From Melanocharis versteri (lineage: Eukaryota; Chordata; Aves; Passeriformes; Melanocharitidae): a stretch of 64,000 bases of DNA. This document shows, piece by piece, positions 12,937-25,365 of this stretch. The position numbers were made by a program, and so were the translations under genes. The notes under the pieces were generated by a model that did no database searches, was not told where the DNA came from, and saw only the letters and a list, made by a program, of their open reading frames with translations. Position 1 is the stretch's first letter; every line of letters begins with the position of its first letter. Location: the NCBI GenBank assembly GCA_013397845.1, contig VZTG01001079.1, positions 245,557-309,556 of the forward strand, in the 5' to 3' direction.

Positions 12937-13540
12937 TGACTCCAGGGGTTTAACCTTGGTCAGTAGCCCAACAATTTAGCCACTCTCTCACTTCCCCTCC
13001 CTTCCTCCCTCTGTGGGATGGGGGAGAAATGTGAAAGTGTAAAAGTGAGAAAACCCGTGGTTTGAAATAAAAGCAGTTTAATAGGTAAAGCAAAAGCTGT
13101 GTGCACAGAAAAACAAGGAATTCATTTACCACTTCCCGTGGGCAGGCAGGTGTTCAGCCATCTCCAGGAAAGCAGGGCCCTACCATGCGTGATGATCACT
13201 TGGGGAGACAAACACTGTCACTCCGAGCATCCCCTTTTTCCTCCTACATCTTCCAGCTTTTATGCTGTACATAATGCCATGTGGCATGGAATATCCCTGT
13301 CATCAGCTGGGGTCAACTGTCCAGGCTGCACCCCTTTCCAACTCCTTGTGCACTCCCAGCATCCTCACTGGTTGGGTGGGGTGAGAGGCACAAAAGATCC
13401 TTGAGGCTGTGTAAGCACCACTCAGCAATAGCTAAAACATCTGTGTTATTAAAGCTGCTTTTGCTCCCAAACCCAAAATACAGTCCCATACTGACTACTA
13501 CAAAGAAAATTAACTCTATCCCTGCAAAAAAACCAGTGCA
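12937..13540 (-). mobile_element. ERVL-type avian LTR, solo, minus strand
   Basis: Read on the minus strand, it begins at 13540 with TGCACTGG, continues with GGGATAGAGTTAATTTTCTT, and passes through CATAAAAGCTGG (TATA region near 13255) and ATTAAACTGC (polyadenylation signal, near 13077). It ends with GGTTAAACC and CA at 12937. This order is that of a very common bird LTR family which I remember as ERVL-like. It is 604 bp, full-length in outline. No internal retroviral sequence adjoins it and no clear 5-bp target duplication survives (TATTA on the left, TGCTA on the right). Open frames on both strands here are LTR shadows. Confidence 0.85.
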
Positions 13541-16189
13541 TGCTAGCATGCAGCTAAAGAATAGGATCTTTAGCACTAAATAAACCACAGGTCAAGTCGC
13601 AGGCCTACAGCAGCTCGCAAAGGGGACAAGACTGTGGGAAGAACTTCAGACAGATTTCCTCGGTGCCAAATATTTAAGCAGACAAGAAAGAAGTATCATC
13701 TCTACAGCATTTGTAAAGGAGTATGTGTTTCAAAGGCCTATCAAGTATACAAAACCAGGAAGATTGTATATCTGCAAGGCAGAAGGGTAGAGCTGTTTGT
13801 TTGGATGTGTGGGCTGCTACCTTAAAAAACACCTCTTCTTTCTCACATGTATCAAAATCAAGAATAAATCCACACATAAATCCTCCTCTTCTAACTCTCT
13901 GAAGAATGGTTGTGGATCAAATGGAATGAGCACTACTCTAGGAAATTGGTCTTCACTAATGGTGAAACAACTAAAAAAGTAGGCAAAAAAAGAAACACAA
14001 AAGAAGAAAAAGTGACATTTCAGTTTTCACATGCACCATGGCTTCTGTGGACATTAAATGAAAGCTGAAAGACAATCCTCTTCCTCCTTCTGAACCCCAG
14101 GAATAAACTTCCTTTCTTCTTGCAGCTTTTTCTTCATTTCCAGCTCGTCTCAAATGAATATATATATCTGTGAAGATAAGGCAGCAGATAGTAAGGACAT
14201 GAAGCCTTTATCCAGAAATCAAAATAACAGAGTGTCTTATTACTTAACACAGTGCAAAGTAAGCTTCAGAAAGCAGAACAAGATAAGCATATAGCCCCCT
14301 AAAAATAAACGGTAAAGAAAATTATCTCAAGGCATCCATTTTACAACACTAATTTCAATCTATGCTGCTACAACCCACTAAGGAACTGGAAAGCTGAAAT
14401 TCATCCTTCTGTGATAGACATCCTATTATACTTCGTATTAGCTAAAAGGTACAATTCCTTGCCATTTCTGAAGTTCACATCAACATAAATCAGAGGGGAA
14501 GCACTACGTGGTAGCAATTCTCTGTCAGGGTTTTCAGGTATTTTATATGCTGCATGAAGCTGCTTAGAGAATCGGAATGTTAGAATAAATCCTGGTGGAC
14601 AGGGTTCAGTGGTTAGAGAGCAGGTGAGGCAGCCACAGGTGCATGGTAAATGTAATTTGTCACATTGTTCAGCAGTTTAACACATGAGTAGTTTCACACC
14701 ATATGTAGTACAAATGCAGACACATACAAACCACCAGCTTGCACCAGCCTAGCCATTACTGAAGTCTCTCTACATGAATATGAATCTCTATATGAATCTT
14801 TAACCTTATTTTGCTTAATATACAGAAATATTTAAATGAATCTAGACAAAAACAAATATATAAGAAACACTGGGAGAGAGAGACTACAAATTCACTTGAG
14901 AAGAAAATATATCCATCACCTACAGGTTTAGGAGATCATTCATCCTGTCTATAATGAATAAAGATGTAGTACTGCATGAATGAAATAATAATGATCTATA
15001 TTATTCCTAGAATAATAAAATCAGATCCCTATCAATGTTTAGCTCTGAGGTCTATTCAAGTAAAATATCATATCTAACACCACTGAAGCTTCTTCCTTTG
15101 AATAGGATAATTTTAAGCTTTATATATGGCTTAACTACTAATACCCTTATCTTTCTGTAAGTGTAGTCTTGTAATCATATCATATTCACACTTCATCTCC
15201 TTCTTTAAGCTTATAAGCATAGTGTTGCATATCATGGATGACTTAACCTCTTGAAAGTATTCAGAATTTGCTAAAAATGTTCAAACAGCTAGCCTGTAAC
15301 TCAAGAAAAAATGACAACATCATTTTGGTTCAATGTTTCCAGTGTAATAAAATGCAGGTAATATATCTTCATGCTCTCAACTGATGATTTAATTTCTTTC
15401 CAGAACTGGCCTCATGCACAGTCTACACTTCATTTCTAGAAAAAGGAGCATGCTTTTGAGAACAGTATTTGATTGATTTACTATCATGTTCCTAGCATTT
15501 TCTGACAATCAAAGATATTTATGGAGGAAAAGAAGGTATATTCCCATAACTGAAGGACTTAGCATAGTTCTGAAATCACTAATTTGACCAGCGATACCTG
15601 ATGAAAACAGGAGAAAAGCAGACTGTCTAATGTTTTGTTGAGATTATACTATTGTGTTATTAGTAATCTCCAGTAAATAAAGCCTGGAAACTTGAATTAA
15701 ATGACATAAAAACTTAGAATATTTGCTGATAATAGAAACAGTTATGATGCTAATTTTACCACATGACTATTATTATGTTTTACAAGCATGTTATCTTACA
15801 GGAGTAAAATAAACATGATACTAGGTAATACTTTTCCTGTATGATCTTGACACATAGTTTGAAAACCACAATGCATGCCATTAAAAGCCATCTGAAAACA
15901 ACATCTTTATACAGGAGAATGAAAACAATCGATATTGATTCATAATGGAAGACTGACTGCTTTAACACTTCAGTGCTGGAAAACTGCAAGACAGTTATCC
16001 TAATCGAAGTATTTTTAGGTGGTGATAGGACAGAATTTATGACTTTTATAACAATATAATTGTTACTAGAAATAAAATAATGACAAGCCTATATAACCAC
16101 ATATTTTCATTTTCCTAAAAATGGCACTACTTGCTAAAAAGGCAATGTTTCCAATACAGCATATACTTTTAGTGCCATTTATTAGTTGC
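13541..16189. other. Non-coding AT-rich sequence
   Basis: No repeat or gene recognised. 13590-14155 has scattered short frames on both strands without splice context. Confidence 0.5.
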
Positions 16190-16400
16190 CCATGCACATG
16201 CTTAATTGGACAGGGATCCTTTAATTTGAGTTCTTTTCATGTTGCTTGGTGAGTAAATTCATTAAGGAAGTATGAATTAAGCTGAATATATTTAATGAGG
16301 TATGCTAATATGCAGTGATTCTAAACTGCCACAGGGTGGTAGGAGATGCACTTTCCACAACATTTATGTAATTTGCAGAACTAAATGCTTTCCTACACTT
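16190..16400. promoter_or_regulatory. Candidate conserved non-coding element
   Basis: The segment contains a homeodomain-like CTTAATTGG (16201-16209) and an octamer-like GCTAATATGCAG near 16304-16315. It is free of simple repeats. This reading rests on composition alone and is weak. Confidence 0.2.
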
Positions 16401-17203
16401 CCACATTATTTAACTGCCTTACTGGAACATGTCTGAGTCCTATCGCTCAAAAAGTATAAACCTAAGTCAAAAGACAGACTTACACCTTTCACACCATCAC
16501 AGAAAACCACTTTAAATATTTCCAACAGATATTTGTTTCCTACTATCACACGTAGAAGAATTTGATAGCTTATATTAATCTGAATGCTGTGAGTTACTTT
16601 GCAGATTGGTCCTGAGGAAACACTTATATTATGATAAAATACACTCAATATACAGGAAAAAAAAAGTTCTTCATCTGTACATCAATAGTATCTAAAGGAT
16701 TCTTTAAATTTAGATCTCTCCTGTGCTTTGATGCCTAAAAATATTTAATCATCTGTGGTTGCATAGAATTAAAAATCTAACTACAAAGTTCTATATGTAT
16801 TTTACATCTATAATTTTCTTTCCATTATCATTAATTCTGAACATGCCCATCATTTTGGAAGTGTGTTAGTAAATATTTATTCTTAGGGCTTTTCTAGTTA
16901 AGTAATCCCAGTTACAGGACTACATGAAGTTGCTTTACTGCAACCACAATAAGTCAGAGAAGTCTAGCTTTACAACTAGACCTATATCTTATTGTGAATT
17001 CAATTATTTTGCTCGAATGTTAAATAGCAAGATGGTTTTTTTGCAATCACAGCAGTTCAAAGACAATGTGATAGCTGAAAAAAAAAAGAAATCAATTTTG
17101 GAAAATTATTCTATGGCATATATGAAGAAAAGAGATAATACAACCCTCAAAGGATGAAAAAAAAGGAAGAAAAAAGGAGAAAAGTTTACATCCAAGAATG
17201 CAT
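16401..17203. other. Non-coding AT-rich sequence
   Basis: No gene or repeat recognised. A purine-rich stretch (17140-17200) leads into the poly-A run. Confidence 0.5.
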
Positions 17204-17277
17204 AAAAAAAAAAAAAAAANNNNNNNNNNNNNNNNNNNNNNNNNNNNNNNNAAAAAAAAAAAAAAAAAAAAAAAAAA
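17204..17277. other. Assembly gap inside a poly-A run
   Basis: Sixteen A (17204-17219), 32 N (17220-17251) and 26 A (17252-17277). The gap lies in a homopolymer, so the true length is unknown. The open frames drawn across it are artefacts. Confidence 0.97.
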
Positions 17278-18824
17278 GAGGGAGAAAAAAGAGCCTGACC
17301 TTGTTCAATCATTACAGATGTGTGCTACTCAGCTTTAAAATTCAGAAAATCTTCTAGACAATCTACATTCAGCTGAAAGACAGATGATTCAAATGTTCAA
17401 GGACTGTGTTATGCAGAGGCTGTCAACGAGGGCCAAGTGAAGTATTCGTTTTTCTGATGCTTTCAAAGCAAGAGCTTAGAAAATGAAATGACATAAGCCA
17501 TTGCACTTAAATCCTGGTAGATAAGAAATACGTTTAATATGCTGAAACAGATTACTGTTTCTCAGTGACTGATAGCACAATCATGATCATTTAAATTATA
17601 ATCTCACAATAGTGGAAGGTCCCTTTTAACTTGCCCATGACGAAAAGAAAAATTACTATAAAATTGTAAAGTATAAAAAAATATTATATACACAGCTCAT
17701 TGCAGGTCAAACTGTTAAAAAAAACCCAATGACCACTGTCACTAAGCATGATAGGAATTAAAATCTCTGAAAAAACCTCCTTCATAACATGTTGTAATAC
17801 TCCTAGGATGAGATGAATGTATTTCTGGAGGTGTTTCTCCCCTCATTGTTTATGGAAACAGACACTAAATTGCTCAGAAGTCTAGCCTTTAGATATCTTA
17901 AATTAGATGAGATTAAACAATTTGCATAGTATATACACCTAAATTAAAACAAAATGTAGTGCATAATTCAGCCTAGCTCATGATATGCACATTGTAATTC
18001 TGGTCCTGATAGGAAATAATTTGGAATATTTCACAAATGCAAATTCAAACAATATATATCTGAGCTCCTTTAATACTGAAAATTATCTTTCAAGAAAAAA
18101 AAAGGTTTGGCCTTGTTTCATATTTGAGAATAAAAATGTGTATAATTCTTCTCCGTATACCAAAAAAAAAAATTAAGAATAGTCCATATCTGTAGTTTCA
18201 TTTAGGTTATGGCCTGTCAACGTTATGCATTTGTTTCAATAATTAGGGGATTTCTTGTTGTTTATTAGATACGATCATAAATCTGTAATATCTCTTTTAT
18301 TAAGCAGACATTTTATGATGCCTTTGGCTTAAACATCGCACTGTGGACTTCCAAGGATCTAAAAGAAATTATTATTTGTACTGGCTTATATATTCCTTAT
18401 TTGATTGCCTTTAATCCACTGCATACAGCTCAGAGACAGGTTTTTATCAGATCATATCCTGAGTTCATGCAAGTGATCTCAGCAGAAAGGAAAATTAAAC
18501 CAGTAAGAAAGTAAATCTTGAATCTCAAGAACTGTAAAGGATTTGAAAGAAATTTAAAACTCTAGAAAATTATTTCTTTAATCAAAGCCAGAAACTTTTT
18601 AGAGTCAAAGCAGTTTTCAAATTATTTGTGTCAGAAGATGTCAATGGCTCTCTTTTAATCTCTTGTGGATCTTTTTTGTAAGAAAGCATTTTGGGTTTTT
18701 TTAAACTCAGAAATTGACATTCCTATACAACATCATATTGGAAATGTTTAACAGTATCTCTAACTGTTATAGTGAACAACAGATAACTTCAAATGCCAAA
18801 TCTGTCATGTATGGAATAGAGCTT
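17278..18824. other. Non-coding AT-rich sequence
   Basis: Nothing recognised. Short A runs only. Confidence 0.5.
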
Positions 18825-18860
18825 CTTCTAGCCAGTCTCTCTCTTCTAGCCAGTCTCTCT
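18825..18860 (+). repeat. Perfect 18-bp tandem duplication
   Basis: CTTCTAGCCAGTCTCTCT occurs at 18825-18842 and again, identical, at 18843-18860. A replication-slippage origin is likely. Confidence 0.95.
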
Positions 18861-18959
18861 CTTACAAAAATGTTCAGAGTTGGAGTTGCTGTGGAATTTT
18901 TTCCACTGTCTAAAAAAATATATTTGGCTTCACGTTGTAAGGCCCCAAAGCTCACTTGA

Positions 18960-19620
18960 GGAGTCTCTTAAAAGGGTTTAAAATTCTTTAATGTACCTTG
19001 AGTCAGACACACAGGAGAAAATATTGACAAGATAGTCCTCAAGAGGTCAAAACAACAAAAACTTTACTAGCTAACTTCAGAAAATCAGGGCACTTTGGCA
19101 AAAGTTTAGAGCAACATTCAATCAACATAAAGCATTTCACAAAGCATTAACTCAGCAAACTCTAAGCCCATTCAACCTAGCAAACTCCAATCTATCTGAT
19201 TTCAAGTCAATCAGACTTTGAGAAGGAGAGAAAAAAAGAGAAAGAAAATAGCTACCACTCTTGGTTCCAGCAGTGTCTCAGCCAGCATAACCCAAGGAAA
19301 TATAGGATCAAGACACATGCTTGTCTCATGCTTCACTTTAAGTATCCCTTGGCTTTTCTGGGCTCTTCCCCCAGGTGGGACTTCCTGCCTGGTGGCCACT
19401 CAGGATCTGGGTTAGGGGTTCCAGAGGCAGGTGTGCAGCATTGCCAGTGGATTGGCAGCCCCTGCTGGGCTGGGATACAGGCTGGGGGTTGTGGGGTGTG
19501 CAGAGCCGGGCATCGCCTCAGCAGAGCAAGGTCTGACCTGCCCATTCTACCATGCACGCAGACCTGAAATATTTCAAGACATCAATCCTTCCAGTCTCTC
19601 TCACACATAATTCCAAAGTT
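18960..19620. mobile_element. Unclassified repeat-like tract, possibly an LTR on the minus strand
   Basis: The left part (18960-19240) is AT-rich. The right part (19350-19560) is GC-rich with CAGG and CTGGG words. The total length, about 650 bp, and the abrupt change from the flanks resemble an LTR or ERV fragment. I could not find a TATA box and polyadenylation pair or boundaries, so the class is not established. The 74-79 codon frames on both strands here are opposite-strand shadows. Confidence 0.35.
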
Positions 19621-22030
19621 CAAACAAAACTGAAGATTCAAGGCAAATTATATGTTTTTAAGTTATCATCTGCTCAGTATATTTTTAAGGCCCTGCCTTG
19701 TTTCCTGTGCTCAAAAGATTGTCTTCATATTCTCTTGCATGCAGTATTTCTGCATTCATATACATATATACAACTAACATCACATTTTTGAATATCAAAG
19801 TACTCTGGGAAATACAGGTTTTCCAGGAAAATTACCTCAGGCACCATTATCATTGTTTCTTGTTCTTTCAACAACTTATCACCGAGGAAACCTGTAGTAG
19901 GTAAAAAGATAAATGCATTTCTTGTAAAAAATGTAAAAGAACATTCCCATGAAATATAATATTCAGAATACTAAGTGTTGGTTCACTTTATTTCAGTGTG
20001 AAAAGTGAAGGATAACACTTACAGTGCAACCCCATTCTGTCCAAAGTTGTCTTCTCAAATCAAGGCTCACAACTATTATTGATATAAATGCATGCTATAT
20101 GTTGCACTTCAATTTTTTTTGGAAAAAACAAAAAAAAAACAACAAACTTTTTTGCAGGTGAGAAGGTGGATTTCAGCAAAACAGTTTTTTCTTTCTTTCT
20201 TGTACCGTACGTTAGAAATTTAAATATTTTCATGTGAGTAGCAGCTATAACTTCTATCAGCAATGACTGTAAGAGAATTCAAAGGAAGTTATATAGTTCT
20301 TAAAGACTTCCAACTGGGTAAATAGTATGAACTTTAAAGAATTTGGAAATGCTGTGGGAAAGCTGACAGCAGTTTTTGGTACATCAGGTGCTGATGCTTT
20401 GGAAATGTGAGACAAAAAATAGAGGAAAGAAAGATTGTTACTATGGAAGTGGCTCCAAATACTCAGCTGAGAAATAGATTATTTTAGTTTGAAGATATTT
20501 CTGGCCTGTGTCACATATGGAATGTCCCATGCCAACCTCATGCTTTGAAATCAAAGGTATTATCCTGTCTCACTACTTTCCAGATACATAGATTAGTGCT
20601 GAAGCAACAAAATGTGTATATCCAAAGACATATGCTATGGTGATTTCCAAAAATCCAGTGCTCTTGTTTCTTCTATTTGTTGACGAATAGTTAAGCTCTA
20701 CAAAAATAATTTTCTTCCTTCTACCAAAGGGAATGCATAATGCCAAGTTAATGCTCAGTGGGAAATATTTATTTCATCCATATTTTGAAAATAGAAAAAA
20801 AACCCTAAGTTTCTCTATAATTCTTTTGCTTTCAGAAGGTGATAAAGCTTCTGAATTGAGCAGGATAGCAGTGAAGTCAAAGCATGTGCAAATGCAAGAT
20901 GTGAACTGAGACTATGCTCCCACTAAGAATCTGTCCTACCATGATATTACCAAAGACTCTGCTAGGAGGCCTTGCACTATGAAATGCCAGTCTGATTGAT
21001 GTTTGCACTTCAGTTTCTAGGTCCTCACATACATTGTGTCCATTGTTTTTTGAGAGGGAAAAGAAAAAATAAAAGCAAGATGTATTGTTCTGTTTATTCT
21101 CACGTGTCACAAGACACAGTTGTTTTTGCTGTTAACTCATTTTTCTTGTCACCAGGCCCAGTAATGCAGCTTTGCTTGGATGTGGAAGGAATTGTGATTC
21201 ATCTGCAAACCTAGCTATGCCGTGAATAAAACAAATTTCTGTACTACAAAACTATAGTAGATAATTGCTTTTACATTTTTATCTTAACTGCAGATTTAAA
21301 CTGTGATAGTTTGGGCTGTCTCAGATTAGATATCATTAAATACCAGTCTTGTCCTTGCACACTACTGAGTTTTTTTATGCAGTGTGTTGTCTGTAAAACA
21401 GGAATTGGCTTTTAAGGAGCATACATTGTTTTTCCTTTCCCAAGCAAATGTTTGGCTTCTGGACACCAACCCACAAGAATCTAATCTTTGTTTTGTACTG
21501 CAGATAATTCCACCGGTTTAGGTGTCTTTTCTCACAGGATTGTATTCTTAAGTATTCTAATATATTTAGAGAGAGTTCCTGACCAAGTTCCAGAGGCATT
21601 TTTCTAGCCTCATTTTCAAGTGGATTTGTTTCTGGTTTAGTGTGAGACTGTCTGTAATTCCCTCTTCACAGAAATTTAACTTTTAACAAAGCATAGATGC
21701 ACAACATCTCCACTGAACTCCGTTTAATAGAAGGAAAATGTAATGTTGAAAAGTTTTTCTGTTACAAAATCTGTTTGCTCATTTCGGGGTTTGATTTACA
21801 TTCTGGTAATCTCCATTTACAATGGTTTGGTGATGTTTTCCAGCAGAAAGCTGTCACAAGGGATGAAGTAGTTTATTCATAAGAAGATAGAGTAATCATT
21901 CACATTATATTAATAATTGTATGTATTTCTGTTACTTAGACATTCACAGACTGTTTTGTTCTGTTTGTAAAGCACAAAAATTACTTAGGTGATGAGCTGC
22001 ACAACTTTATTTAAAGGAGAAAACCACAGA
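19621..22030. other. Non-coding AT-rich sequence
   Basis: No gene or repeat recognised. Confidence 0.5.
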
Positions 22031-22051
22031 AATTAATTAACTAATTAATTA

Positions 22052-22128
<77 letters not shown>
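22031..22128. repeat. AATT palindromic tract followed by (TATATG)n microsatellite
   Basis: AATTAATTAACTAATTAATT at 22031-22050 is followed by about 12.7 perfect copies of the hexamer TATATG from 22053 to 22128. The perfection suggests an actively length-variable locus. Confidence 0.97.
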
Positions 22129-22389
22129 GGTTTTGTATCTGATCATCCGAAGAAAAGTGGAAGCATTTAATTGACATTTATTGTCTTAATCTGAAGGTTA
22201 AAATGGTTTACGAATGTTGCCCTACACATTTGAGAAAGTGCAAGGACAAAAGACATATTTGCCATCTTGTGTCCAGTGATGACAGATCCTGGTTCGTGCC
22301 CAGGAGTGTTCATTCATTAGCTATGAGTGTAGGATTTTTGCTACCTGAGTAAAAGACAATATTCTGTATCTGTAGGCTGACATATCCAG

Positions 22390-22703
22390 AGAATCATAGA
22401 CTCATTTAGGCTGGAAAAGACCTCTGAGGTAACTGAGTCCAACCTTTGACTGATCACTACCTTGTCAACTACGCCATAGCTCTAAGTGCCATGTCCGGTT
22501 CTTCCTTGAACAGCTCACGGGATGGTGACCCCACCACCTCCCTGAGAGTCCATTCCAATGCTTAAAAATCCTTTCTGTGAAGAAATTCCTCCTCATATCT
22601 ATCTTGAATGTCCCCTGGTGCAGCTCGAGGCTACATCCCCTTGTCCTGTCACTGTTTGCCTGGGAGAAGAGACTGACCCCCAGCTACCTGCAACCTCCTT
22701 TCA
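22390..22703 (-). mobile_element. CR1 LINE 3' end, minus strand
   Basis: The left edge AGAATCATAGACTCATTTAG is the reverse complement of the CR1 3' terminus, which ends in repeated ATTCTATG units. It continues with the reverse complement of the 3' UTR and the ORF2 end: GGCTGGAAAAGACCTCTGAG, TCCATTCCAATGCTTAAAAA, TCTGTGAAGAAATTCCTCCT, GAGAAGAGACTGACCCCCAG. It is 5'-truncated at about 22703. Intact 3' terminus and mild divergence. Confidence 0.93.
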
Positions 22704-24338
22704 CTTACAGATTGGTAAATATTCGTGGTGAAAAAGGGTTTTAAATTTCTAACATTCATGGAATTGATTGATTCACAAATAAGCTGAAATAGTAGACTTG
22801 CATGACTGGAAATTTGAATCAATGTGCTGGGGGTTTCTCTTTCAAGATGCAGAAGACACAATTTTACAGTCTTATAGAGCCTCAAGAGAGAAAATTATAC
22901 AAACTGAAAATTAATTTTTAGGATGCAAACCTGAAAATTTTAGCAAGTTTGATACTTTCAATATTATAAAAAAACCCCAGATATTTAAAGATAATTTAAA
23001 AACTTGTTGGTTGCACTGTTTTATTAGTGAGAGATTGTTTGTCATTAAACATGCTGGCAGTCACTTTCAAAAGCATGCAGAGTTAAGATTTTTCTACACA
23101 AGCGCCTCAAAAATCTAAACAAGAAATTAGCACAATCTGACATCTATCACAAGTCTATATACACATAAATATTTCCAATAAATATGAATAAATTGTACTA
23201 TTTTGAAAGTTTTTTCTGCAATCTTCACCATTTTAAGCACTTTAATTTGAGTGACTACCCAATGCCCACACGTCATTTAAATATTATCTGATAAAATTCA
23301 AATGAGACTTAAGTATTGATTAAACAGTGTGACAAGCTTCTGTACAGAGTTAATATTGTGTGTAGTACACAGGTGTATGACTTCTTTAGTTTTAACACAG
23401 TTATTTGGAACAAAAACCAAGACATTCTCAGTGTCCTAATGAAGCAAGTGACACAATGGCCCCCATTTATTTTATGAATTTATAACACAGAAAAGTACAG
23501 GAAAAGTAGATACCATCACAGAGGGATGGCACAGGAAAAGTTAAGTATCCTAGTCTGGTTGCTGACACATTGTTACTGCAATGCAAAACATCCAGTGCAG
23601 TTAGTCATAACACATTAGGTTAAAGTTTTTTGATGTGAGTGGCCTCACTGCTTCCCAGCGTGATGTGTCTGCCATTAGGAATTTCAAATAGAAGCAGCTT
23701 TTGAGGAGAGACAGATAGATATAGGGAGGGTATTTCATCATTATGAAGCAAGAAGTAATGAAAATTCTTGTAGTGCTATCAAAATTACTCCAAATTCACA
23801 CATATGATCATAAGAATAAAGGACTGGTTTTCTCTGGCTATTTTGCACTTCTACACCACGCTAACCACAGTAGAAAAATATGGAGCTTTAGCTTCTGACT
23901 TCCTTTTGAGTTGTATGTAAATACATTTCCATTTACAGAATTTTCTCTACCAAGTATGAGTTCTCTCATTCAGATTTTTATTTGTAATGGAGTCTTTTTA
24001 AGCATAAAGCGGATTCTGTGAACCACCTGGTATTGAATGAAAAAAAAAAAACCTTCAACAATTGGAATCTGATTATCTATAAAGAAATTAAGATCTTTAA
24101 GTTTCCTGAAATTCTACAGTGCATTAAAAGTCAGTATGAGAAAGGGTACAAGTCATTCAGACTTTTTAAAAAATGTATCTGTTTATATCACTTCTCAAGA
24201 CCATTGCTAGTGTGCTATAAAATGTCGGTCTTAATTTGTAAAATTCAGAGTAATGACAAATCAATGTCAAATGGCAAAGCAAAAACTCGGCTTGACTGAG
24301 CATAACATAAAAGTAAGGTTTTGTTTTTACGGTGTTTG
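22704..24338. other. Non-coding AT-rich sequence
   Basis: No gene recognised. 23600-23720 is slightly richer in GC without identifiable features. Confidence 0.5.
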
Positions 24339-24494
24339 TTTCTCTTTTTCCTTTTCTTTTCTTTTTTTTTTCTTTTTTCTTTTTCTTTTTCTTTTTCTTT
24401 TTTTCTTTTCCTTTTTCTTTTCCTTTTTCTTTTTCTTTTCCTTTTTTTTTTTTTTTTTCTTTTCCTTTTTCTTGTTCTTTTTTTTTCTCTTTCC
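24339..24494. repeat. 156-bp polypyrimidine tract, (TTTTC)n-like
   Basis: Only C and T from 24339 to 24494 except one G at 24474. The minus strand is therefore an all-purine AAAAG-type repeat. Such tracts can form triplex DNA. The lysine/arginine-rich and phenylalanine-rich frames here (up to 125 codons) are artefacts of the repeat. Confidence 0.97.
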
Positions 24495-24810
24495 ATAGCC
24501 ATTTCTCTTTAACACAGAATATCTGGTGCAGAATGATTGGCAATACTAAAATTATATATCATGCTTCACCTTTCCGCATAATCTTCGTTATCTTACTCAT
24601 TGAGAAATTGTATATATTATGAGAGCAAGTTAAGACATCATTGGAAAAACAGACTTGTAATCCTTGGACTGAAAGTAGTTACTAATAGAACAGGAAAGGA
24701 ATAGCACACTTAGTTTGATACCACAGGTTACGGTTTCTAAATGATATTCCTAGAAGCCTGTCATGAAAACTGACGTGCTGGGTGATTTAAAGAAATATGA
24801 TCATGTCACC

Positions 24811-24880
24811 TTTTTTTTTTTTTTTTTTTTTTGGGCAAAAAATTTATGTTTTTTTTATTTTAAAACTTTTTTTTTCTTTT

Positions 24881-24911
<31 letters not shown>
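24811..24911. repeat. Two long poly-T tracts
   Basis: T22 at 24811-24832 and an almost pure T run at 24867-24911 with two C interruptions. The second directly abuts the damaged LTR. It could be a poly-A tail of a minus-strand retroposon or simple slippage. Confidence 0.9.
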
Positions 24912-24929
24912 CAATGGGACCAAGGAGTC

Positions 24930-25365
24930 AAGAAAAGAGTAAATGTGTTGCAGTGGTTGAAGCCACTGCTGGTTTGCCTGAGGAAACGCAGGCTGAAACA
25001 TCTTCCCAGGTTCAATGGGCTGACACCACTGCATCCCCCTGACTTTGCACTTAGGGTGACATTTTTAGCTCACCCCAGCATGCCTTGCCCCAGATATTTG
25101 AATTATGTTAACCTTTGTTCCCTGGTCGGTTTTGTCCTTCTCCTCCCTAATTCCCCAAGTTTGGTACCCCTCTAGAAAGTTCACTGCTGTNCCAGCGCCT
25201 TTGATATCAGCGGGTTTGTTGGAACCTTGGTGCTCTCTGACAGTCCTCTCGCACTAGGAGACCAATCCACCCAGTTCAGCCCGGCGGTGGGAAGGTTGCG
25301 GCCCCTGGCCAGGATGAGGCACCTTCTGAGGTGGCTGGGCGCGCACCGCGACATAAATTCTTCTT
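24930..25365 (+). mobile_element. Damaged ERV LTR, plus strand, same family as 33473-34140
   Basis: The stretch AATTATGTTAACC...CTCCTCCCTAATTCC...GTTTGGTACC...GAAAGTTC (25101-25182) aligns base by base with 33595-33677. A second block, GGCGGTGGGAAGG...CTGGCCAGGATGAGGCA (about 25283-25322), aligns with 34057-34094. Between the two, the copy at 33.5 kb has about 380 bp where this copy has only about 100 bp and a single N at 25191. The TATA box and polyadenylation signal present in the other copy are missing here. Either the element is internally deleted or the assembly has lost sequence at the N. The 5' part (24930-25080) is less certain. Confidence 0.65.
25191..25191. other. Single ambiguous base within an LTR
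   Basis: A lone N between CACTGCTGT and CCAGCGCC. Its position coincides with the point where this LTR loses the middle part seen in its relative at 33.5 kb, so it may mark a contig join of unknown true size. Confidence 0.9.

Noticed and set aside
14600..14640. A-box-like GGGTTCAGTGG with GTTAGAGAGC, possible tRNA or SINE
   Set aside because: One consensus position is wrong, no B box follows, and no cloverleaf can be drawn.
22031..22128. Hexamer array considered as a CRISPR-like or satellite array
   Set aside because: A 6-bp perfect unit without spacers is a microsatellite.
24166..24622. Lysine/arginine-rich and phenylalanine-rich frames of 62-125 codons
   Set aside because: They are translations of the polypyrimidine tract on both strands and in several frames at once.
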